A DNA stretch of 9,810 nt from the NCBI GenBank assembly GCA_948530865.1, contig CAOTKV010000034.1:1-9810 (forward strand). Direction: 5' to 3'. Every line of letters begins with the position of its first letter. Positions within the stretch are counted from its first letter, which is position 1. This document shows positions 5,674 to 9,810 of the stretch, in pieces. A program made the translations under genes and the position numbers. Source of the DNA: an uncultured Clostridia bacterium (lineage in GTDB: Bacteria; Bacillota; Clostridia; TANB77; CAG-508). The notes beneath the pieces are model-generated. The model worked only from the letters and a program-made list of their open reading frames with translations. It ran no database searches and was not told the origin of the DNA.

Positions 5674-6183
5674 ATGTTAAAAGAAAATATTAAACAATTA
5701 AGAAAATCAAAAGGACTTTCACAAGAAGAACTTGCTATTAAGTTGAATGTAGTAAGACAAACAATTTCTAAATGGGAGCAAGGACTATCAGTTCCTGATT
5801 CAGAAATGTTAGTTTCAATATCAGAAGTACTTGAAACACCAGTAAGCACTTTGCTTGGAGAAAATATTTCAGAGTCTAAAGCAGATGATTTGAAAGTGAT
5901 TTCTGAAAAATTAGAGATAATAAACTTACAATTATTGCAAAGGAATAATGCAAAAAGAAAATTAATTCATTGGATGATAATTTCATTATGTGCAATCACA
6001 ATTATAATTTTTATATATTTATTCTTATTAAATAGTCCTTATTTAAATTGGGATTATAACAATCCTGAAAAAGCTGTTTTTGGAGTTGCATTTCATTCGT
6101 TTGAATGGATATTTGTTAGGATTGCACCAATTATCCTTATTGTATTAATTGTTGGGATTGTGTTGACTCGAAAAAAAGTTTAA
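5674..6183 (+). CDS. Membrane-tethered XRE-family transcriptional regulator
   Basis: The 169-residue protein starts with a typical XRE/Cro-CI helix-turn-helix domain (about 1-62): IKQLRKSKGLSQEELA, then the recognition helix region VVRQTISKWEQG and the closing VPDSEMLVSISEVLETPVSTLLG. A short, probably coiled linker (about 64-93) leads to two membrane helices (about 97-118 and 145-165) with a loop containing NWDYNNPEK; the C-terminus is RKKV. Such proteins are common in Clostridia and bind DNA from the membrane, presumably reacting to the cell envelope or to a partner protein; the signal here is unknown. The gene stands alone between a terminated DUF1385 gene and the MerR operon, with a palindrome over its own promoter that suggests autoregulation. 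A T8 run follows the stop codon (6197-6204), but no strong stem precedes it. Confidence 0.88.
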   Translation: MLKENIKQLRKSKGLSQEELAIKLNVVRQTISKWEQGLSVPDSEMLVSISEVLETPVSTLLGENISESKADDLKVISEKLEIINLQLLQRNNAKRKLIHWMIISLCAITIIIFIYLFLLNSPYLNWDYNNPEKAVFGVAFHSFEWIFVRIAPIILIVLIVGIVLTRKKV

Positions 6184-6213
6184 ATTGGTTAAGAGCTTTT
6201 TTTTATTTATGTA

Positions 6214-6258
6214 GTTGCTTTGATAGCAGTTCTTATACAGAAGTGCTATCAAGGCAAC
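6214..6258. repeat. Long inverted repeat, 15-bp arms
   Basis: The arms at 6214-6228 and 6244-6258 match at 14 of 15 positions, and the odd pair is G-T in one strand. The 15-base loop contains a further TTCT/AGAA pairing, so the whole 45 bases can fold. No T-tract follows, so it is not an ordinary terminator. It lies between the XRE gene and the MerR promoter and could be an RNA element, a protein site or a tiny mobile-repeat remnant. Confidence 0.6.
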
Positions 6259-6260
6259 GT

Positions 6261-6282
6261 TTAATGTTAAAGATAACATTAA
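6261..6282. repeat. Perfect inverted repeat, 9-bp arms
   Basis: TTAATGTTA (6261-6269) and TAACATTAA (6274-6282) are exact reverse complements around a 4-base loop. It begins 2 bases after the larger inverted repeat and lies about 60 bases upstream of the MerR promoter. It could be an operator or a hairpin; AT-rich palindromes also arise by chance, though 9 of 9 is notable. Confidence 0.5.
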
Positions 6283-6343
6283 GGATATTATAAAAAATAG
6301 TATTACTTAAATAAAAAAAATATTATAAAATTTCAAAAAAGTA

Positions 6344-6374
6344 TTGACCTAAAGTTCACTTTAACTTGTATAAT
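6344..6374 (+). promoter_or_regulatory. MerR-type promoter with operator in a 19-bp spacer
   Basis: TTGACC (6344-6349) and a perfect TATAAT (6369-6374) are 19 bases apart, longer than the 17-bp optimum. CTAAAGT-TC-ACTTTAA (6349-6364), an almost perfect inverted repeat, fills the spacer. This is the hallmark of promoters that MerR-family proteins activate by DNA distortion. The first gene downstream encodes a MerR protein, so autoregulation of the operon is likely. Confidence 0.8.
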
Positions 6375-6397
6375 GAAAAACGAAAGGAGAAAATAGT

Positions 6398-6829
6398 ATG
6401 TCATATTCTATTAAAGAAATTGCTAATATGATGAAAGTAACAACATCAACAATAAGGTATTGGGATAGTGAGGGCTTACTTCCAGATATAAAAAGAGTGA
6501 ATGGTATAAGAGTATTTGAAAATAAAGATTTCAAATGGCTTAGAGTATTAAACTGTATGAAAAATATCAATATGCCTATTAAGAAAATTAAAGAATATCT
6601 AGAATTAGCTCAAAAAGGAGACTCAACTTTACAAGAAAGATATGAAATAATTTTAGAACAAAAGCACATCATTGAAGAACAAATAAATGATTTAAATAAT
6701 TGTTTAAAAGAATTTGAATATAAAGAGTGGTACTATAAAACAGCCATTAAAGCAGGAACTGAAAAAGTAGTAGAAAATGTTACATCTATTGATCCTACTT
6801 TGGAAATTGATAAAATTCCAAATAACTAG
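6398..6829 (+). CDS. MerR-family regulator, AdhR/NmlR-like, first gene of operon
   Basis: The 143-residue regulator has a winged helix-turn-helix (about 3-70): YSIKEIANMMKVTTSTIRYWDSEG, the wing around RVNGIRVF, then DFKWLRVLNCMKNINMPIKKIKEYL. A coiled dimer helix (about 79-110) and a short tail follow. C53 sits where AdhR/NmlR-type regulators carry a conserved cysteine that reacts with aldehydes, methylglyoxal or thiol stress; two further tracts (YYKTAIKAGTE) fit the same subfamily. AAAGGAG (6383-6389) lies 8 bases before the ATG. The gene is 19 bases upstream of the hydrolase gene and two genes upstream of an aldo/keto reductase, the enzyme class typically controlled by this subfamily. I infer a cytosolic activator of the operon through the 19-bp-spacer promoter. 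Family assignment is firm; the inducer is inferred. Confidence 0.9.
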   Translation: MSYSIKEIANMMKVTTSTIRYWDSEGLLPDIKRVNGIRVFENKDFKWLRVLNCMKNINMPIKKIKEYLELAQKGDSTLQERYEIILEQKHIIEEQINDLNNCLKEFEYKEWYYKTAIKAGTEKVVENVTSIDPTLEIDKIPNN

Positions 6830-6848
6830 AAGAAAGAAGGTAGTAAAA

Positions 6849-7838
6849 ATGAGTGAAAAACTTAAGTTAGTACAAGAATGGGATAAAACATTCACAAAAA
6901 GTGAGAAAGTAAATCATAGTAAGGTAACATTTCACAATAGATATGGATTGACTTTAGTTGCAGACATGTATATACCCAAAGATATAGAAGGAGAACTACC
7001 AGCAATAGCAGTATGTGGACCTTTTGGAGCAGTAAAAGAACAAGCGAGTGGATTATATGCACAAACAATGGCAGAAAGAGGATTTTTGACAATAGCATTT
7101 GATCCATCATTTACAGGAGAAAGTTCAGGAACACCTAGATATATGGCAAGTCCTGACATTAATACAGAAGATTTCCAAGCAGCAGTAGATTTCTTATCAG
7201 TACAGGAAAATGTAGATAGTGAAAAAATAGGAATTATAGGAATTTGTGGATGGGGTGGAATGGCTCTTAATGTCGCAGCTCTTGATACAAGAATAAAAGC
7301 AACAGTTGCTTCTACAATGTATGATATGACTAGAGTAAATGCAAATGGATATTTTGATGAGGGAGATAATGAAGAAACAAGATATAACAATAAAGTGGCT
7401 TTAAATGCACAAAGAATAACAGATTATAAAAACGGAAGTTATGAACTTGGAGGAGGATGTGTAGATCTTCCAGTACCAGAAGATGCACCATTTTTTGTTA
7501 AAGATTATAGTGAATATTATAAAGGAAGAAGCTATCATTCAAGAAGTTTAAATTCAAATGGTGGATGGAATAAAATTGGATGTATGTCATTTATAAATCA
7601 ACCAATATTAAAATATAGTAATGAAATTCGTTCAGCAGTATTGATTATACATGGAGAAAAAGCACATTCTTGTTATTTCAGTAAAGATGCTTATAAAAAT
7701 ATGACTACAAATAGCAAATATACAGATAACAAAGAATTAATGATAATTCCAAATGCTGTTCACACAGATTTATATGATAATATGGAAGCAATACCTTTTG
7801 ATAAAATGGTAGAGTTTTTTAAAACAAATTTAAAATAA
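6849..7838 (+). CDS. Alpha/beta-hydrolase-fold protein with altered nucleophile elbow
   Basis: The ATG at 6849 is chosen because GAAGG lies 8 bases upstream; the open frame extends back to 6777 but overlaps the MerR gene. The 329 residues contain CGPFGAVKEQ (56-65, oxyanion/HG-like region), AFDPSFTGESSG (83-94), the nucleophile elbow GICGWGG (131-137), STMYDM (155-160), HGEKAHS (268-274) and H305 in NAVHTDLYD. This is the DLH/S15-like group to which E. coli YcjY belongs. In relatives I remember the elbow as C-x-S-G-G with serine as nucleophile; here that position is W135, and C133 is the nearest nucleophile. The enzyme may therefore use cysteine, as dienelactone hydrolase does in a slightly different spacing, or not be a hydrolase. 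No signal peptide, so cytosolic. It sits between the MerR and reductase genes with gaps of 19 and 11 bases. Substrate unknown. Confidence 0.85.
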   Translation: MSEKLKLVQEWDKTFTKSEKVNHSKVTFHNRYGLTLVADMYIPKDIEGELPAIAVCGPFGAVKEQASGLYAQTMAERGFLTIAFDPSFTGESSGTPRYMASPDINTEDFQAAVDFLSVQENVDSEKIGIIGICGWGGMALNVAALDTRIKATVASTMYDMTRVNANGYFDEGDNEETRYNNKVALNAQRITDYKNGSYELGGGCVDLPVPEDAPFFVKDYSEYYKGRSYHSRSLNSNGGWNKIGCMSFINQPILKYSNEIRSAVLIIHGEKAHSCYFSKDAYKNMTTNSKYTDNKELMIIPNAVHTDLYDNMEAIPFDKMVEFFKTNLK

Positions 7839-7849
7839 GGATATTTTAA

Positions 7850-8812
7850 ATGAAAAAATATTTTATAATAATTATAATTGTTATTTTTATAAGTTTTTAC
7901 TTTATTTTTTATGGAAAAAAACAAGAGAAAATAGAAAATAATCAAAGTATTAATGAGGTTATTATTATGAGCTCAATATACAATTATGGAACAATACAAA
8001 ATGTTCCAACAGTTAAATTGAATAATGGATATGAAATGCCAATGCTAGGTATTGGAACATATAGTTTGCATGATGAAACTTGTGTAAATTCTATTTATAC
8101 AGCTATTCAATATGGATATAGGAAAATTGATACAGCATATATGTATGGTAATGAAAAAGAAGTTGGAGAAGCTGTTAGAAAAGCAATAGAAGATGGAATT
8201 GTTACAAGAGAAGAAATGTTTGTTACGACTAAACTTTATCCAAATCAATTTGATGATACAGAAGTAGCTATTGAACAAGCATTAGAAAAATTAGATATTG
8301 ATTATATAGATTTAATGTTACTTCATCATCCTGGAGAAAATGATGTAAAAGCATATAAAGTTATAGAAAAATATGTAGAACAGGGAAAAATAAAGTCAAT
8401 AGGATTATCTAATTATTATATTGAGGAAATTGATGACTTCTTACCAAAAGTTTCAATTAAACCTGTATTAGTTCAAAATGAAATACATCCATATTATCAA
8501 GAAAGCAATGTAATAAAACATATTCAAGAATTAGGGATAGTTATGGAGGGATGGTATCCACTTGGTGGTAGAGGACATCAAAAAGAGTTATTAAGTGATA
8601 AAACTTTAGTAAAAATTGCAGAATCACATAATAAATCTGTTGCACAGGTAATATTAAGATGGGATTATCAAAATAATGTTGTAGTAGTACCTGGTTCAAG
8701 TAATCCAAGTCATATACTAGAAAATATTTCAATATTTGATTTTGAATTAATAGATGAAGAAATGAAACAAATAAAAAGTTTAAATCGTGATGAAAAACAT
8801 GATTGGTATTAA
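7850..8812 (+). CDS. Aldo/keto reductase with an N-terminal membrane anchor
   Basis: The full frame gives 320 residues: a hydrophobic helix (about 5-21), a basic linker, and a complete AKR barrel beginning near V52. The catalytic tetrad is D94 and Y99 (DTAYMYGNE), K128 (TTKLYP) and H159 (LLHHP). The cofactor segment reads VPGSSNPSHILEN, lacking the Lys and Arg that usually hold the 2'-phosphate of NADPH, so NADH use is possible. Two starts are credible: the ATG at 7850 (AAGGA, 8 bases upstream, overlapping the hydrolase stop) and the ATG at 7967 (GAGG at 7955-7958, 8 bases upstream), which gives a 281-residue soluble enzyme of normal AKR length. The reaction is NAD(P)H-dependent reduction of aldehydes or ketones. 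As last gene of the MerR operon, it probably detoxifies the carbonyl compound that the regulator senses (inference). Confidence 0.92.
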   Translation: MKKYFIIIIIVIFISFYFIFYGKKQEKIENNQSINEVIIMSSIYNYGTIQNVPTVKLNNGYEMPMLGIGTYSLHDETCVNSIYTAIQYGYRKIDTAYMYGNEKEVGEAVRKAIEDGIVTREEMFVTTKLYPNQFDDTEVAIEQALEKLDIDYIDLMLLHHPGENDVKAYKVIEKYVEQGKIKSIGLSNYYIEEIDDFLPKVSIKPVLVQNEIHPYYQESNVIKHIQELGIVMEGWYPLGGRGHQKELLSDKTLVKIAESHNKSVAQVILRWDYQNNVVVVPGSSNPSHILENISIFDFELIDEEMKQIKSLNRDEKHDWY

Positions 8813-8826
8813 ATAATAAAGTATAG

Positions 8827-8859
8827 GACAGATAGATTATTGAAAACTATCTGTCTTTT
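8827..8859 (+). terminator. Intrinsic terminator of the MerR operon
   Basis: A perfect 9-bp stem (8827-8835 with 8847-8855) with an 11-base loop is followed by TTTT and further AT. It begins 14 bases after the aldo/keto reductase stop. Confidence 0.8.
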
Positions 8860-8877
8860 AAATTATAATTAGCATGA

Positions 8878-9000
8878 GAAATTATAATTTATAAAGGAGA
8901 AGTAAATGCAGGGTATGCTGTCATACCTAGTTTGTTTAGTGCTATTTTTTCACAGTTAAGTATTAGTGAAAAGAATAAGAATAGCAAAAATAATAAATAG
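8878..9000 (+). pseudogene. Probable C-terminal remnant of a membrane-protein gene
   Basis: Between a TGA at 8875-8877 and a TAG at 8998-9000 the frame reads in part KGEVNAGYAVIPSLFSAIFS, then a polar tail rich in Lys, Asn and Ser. The hydrophobic stretch followed by a charged tail looks like the end of a small membrane protein, but the frame lacks a start codon and the upstream part is gone. A strong AAGGAG (8894-8899) leads instead to an ATG at 8906 in another frame, encoding only 17 residues (MQGMLSYLVCLVLFFHS). I favour gene decay by deletion or frameshift; a real 17-residue peptide is the alternative. Confidence 0.35.
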
Positions 9001-9008
9001 AATAACCC

Positions 9009-9037
9009 AAATAGGACTGTAAAAATAGCCCTATTTT
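9009..9037. terminator. Weak terminator-like hairpin
   Basis: AAATAGG (9009-9015) pairs with CCTATTT (9030-9036) around a 14-base loop, followed by TTAG on the plus strand. On the minus strand it lies just beyond the stop of the remnant frame at 9040. It is short and AT-rich, so the call is tentative. Confidence 0.35.
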
Positions 9038-9039
9038 AG

Positions 9040-9286
9040 TTATCTTTCTTCTTCAAAATCATTTAATAGTTGTTTTTTTACTTTCTTTATGGTAGAGTCG
9101 CTATAATCTTTTAAAGAATTCAAATAATTTTTTATATCCATAATATTTTGGACTTTCATCAATTTGCTTTATTGTTTCCATTATTCTTGTATAAGTTATT
9201 GGTTTAATTAAATTTAATTCTAATTTTTGTTCAGCATTTTCTATCATAAGTTCATTTAATGGTATGCCATTATTTTTAATATATAA
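9040..9286 (-). pseudogene. Remnant of a minus-strand gene, frameshifted
   Basis: Two overlapping minus-strand frames have coding-like composition. The first (9286-9101, TAG stop) includes NGIPLNELMIENAEQKLE and then IKPITYTRIMETIKQIDE. The second (9159-9040, TAA stop) includes MDIKNYLNSLKDYSDSTIKK and ends in LLNDFEEER. Neither has a ribosome site or a good start, and together they look like one gene tail broken by a frameshift. I do not recognise the family. The second frame vaguely recalls the N-terminal region of tyrosine recombinases, but it is too short to claim. With the remnant at 8878-9000, this makes 8860-9290 a decayed stretch between two intact genes. Confidence 0.4.
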
Positions 9287-9314
9287 TTATAAATACAAAT
9301 AAAGGGGGAAAATT

Positions 9315-9794
9315 ATGGAAGAAAAAATTTTTCAAAATGAATATACAATGTCTATTAAATTGATTAAAGAATATGTGTATCAAATACTTTGCAAAAAAAT
9401 AATTTTTATCGGATACATAATATTTATAGTAGGAATTATTTTGTTTTTTATATTTGAAAATGAAAAGTCTTATATAATGCTAACAGCAGGTTGTATATCA
9501 GGTATTTGTGCATTATTTACACCTATTATTACTGTAAAACAAATAGAAGAAAACTCAAAAAGACTTAATAATGGAAAAATAGAAAAAACTTATATTAACT
9601 TTTCGAATAATATCGTAATGGACGAAGGAAAAGTCCATTTAGAATTTGAATATAATCAAATAAAGCAAATTTTAGAAACTAAAAATTTTATAGTATTAAA
9701 AACAAGTGAGCAGTCAGCAATATTAGTTTTAAAAGAAGGTTTTACAACTGGAAAAGTAGAAGATTTTATAACTTTTATTAAAAATAATTTTTAA
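9315..9794 (+). CDS. YcxB-like membrane protein
   Basis: The 159-residue protein has an N-terminal polar segment (MEEKIFQNEYTMSIKLIKEYV), two adjacent membrane helices (about 28-48 and 53-73) and a C-terminal soluble domain of about 85 residues. That domain carries the YcxB-like pattern: a strand-rich segment, then YNQIKQILETKNFIVLKTS, ILVLKEGFTTGKVEDFITFI. The family is widespread in Bacillota and has no established function; the domain resembles small PH-like modules facing the cytosol. AAGGGGG (9302-9308) lies 6 bases before the ATG, a G-rich variant of the ribosome site. No convincing promoter was found in the decayed stretch upstream. The stop lies 16 bases before the window end, so downstream partners are not visible. 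Confidence 0.75.
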   Translation: MEEKIFQNEYTMSIKLIKEYVYQILCKKIIFIGYIIFIVGIILFFIFENEKSYIMLTAGCISGICALFTPIITVKQIEENSKRLNNGKIEKTYINFSNNIVMDEGKVHLEFEYNQIKQILETKNFIVLKTSEQSAILVLKEGFTTGKVEDFITFIKNNF

Positions 9795-9810
9795 AGAATA
9801 TATTAAATTG

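Noticed and set aside
6197..6204. T8 run after the XRE gene as a full intrinsic terminator
   Set aside because: The only preceding stem is a weak A/T pairing of the A-run at the gene's end with the T-run itself, so it was not listed as a terminator.
6777..6848. Longer start (ATG at 6777) for the hydrolase-fold protein
   Set aside because: It overlaps the end of the MerR gene and has no ribosome site, and the added residues are unlike the family.
6932..7390. Minus-strand open frame of 152 codons inside the hydrolase gene
   Set aside because: It is antisense to a well-supported gene with family motifs, has no ribosome site and shows low-complexity composition expected of a shadow frame.
9040..9159. 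Tyrosine-recombinase gene start on the minus strand
   Set aside because: The resemblance to a recombinase N-terminal segment is faint, the frame has only 39 codons, and no catalytic part exists.
9140..9314. Promoter directly upstream of the YcxB-like gene
   Set aside because: TATAAT-like sequences occur (9282-9287, 9288-9293), but no acceptable -35 box lies at the right distance in this very AT-rich stretch.

Overview
The window is AT-rich bacterial DNA of Gram-positive character, most likely from the class Clostridia (Bacillota). The basis is strong AGGAGG-type ribosome sites, TTG and GTG starts with good Shine-Dalgarno spacing, sigma-A-like promoters, many intrinsic terminators, and gene families common in that group (DUF1385, YcxB-like, membrane-tethered XRE, MerR of the AdhR/NmlR kind). 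The organism itself is inferred, not read from a marker gene. No rRNA, tRNA, CRISPR array or intact mobile element was seen.

Layout. Positions 1-213 hold the 3' end of an unrecognised gene of clearly higher GC. It faces a minus-strand DUF2784-like membrane protein, and both use nested terminators. A degenerate-GGDEF/intact-EAL protein (818-2200) follows and converges on a minus-strand protein with a candidate Cys-His-Asp triad; one hairpin serves both genes and contains the first gene's stop codon. Next on the minus strand come a 315-residue helical-repeat-like protein with an unusual structured leader and a 107-residue three-helix membrane protein. After a hairpin and a short relic reading frame, the plus strand carries a DUF1385 protein without the usual N-terminal motif, then a membrane-tethered XRE regulator.

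The clearest functional unit is 6344-8859: a MerR-type promoter (19-bp spacer with an inverted repeat), an AdhR/NmlR-like MerR regulator with a candidate sensor cysteine, an alpha/beta-hydrolase-fold protein with tryptophan where the serine nucleophile is expected, and an aldo/keto reductase with two good start sites (membrane-anchored and soluble), closed by a terminator. I infer a self-regulated operon for reactive carbonyl or aldehyde stress. The 8860-9314 stretch holds remnants of two decayed genes, and the window ends with a YcxB-like membrane protein.

The most unusual non-coding signal is the leader at about 3983-4074 (minus strand). A nine-base segment perfectly complements the Shine-Dalgarno region of the downstream gene and can alternatively pair with the 5' end of the transcript or with a GGGAGG segment. 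This has the layout of a translational switch, and it matches no riboswitch class that I recognise.
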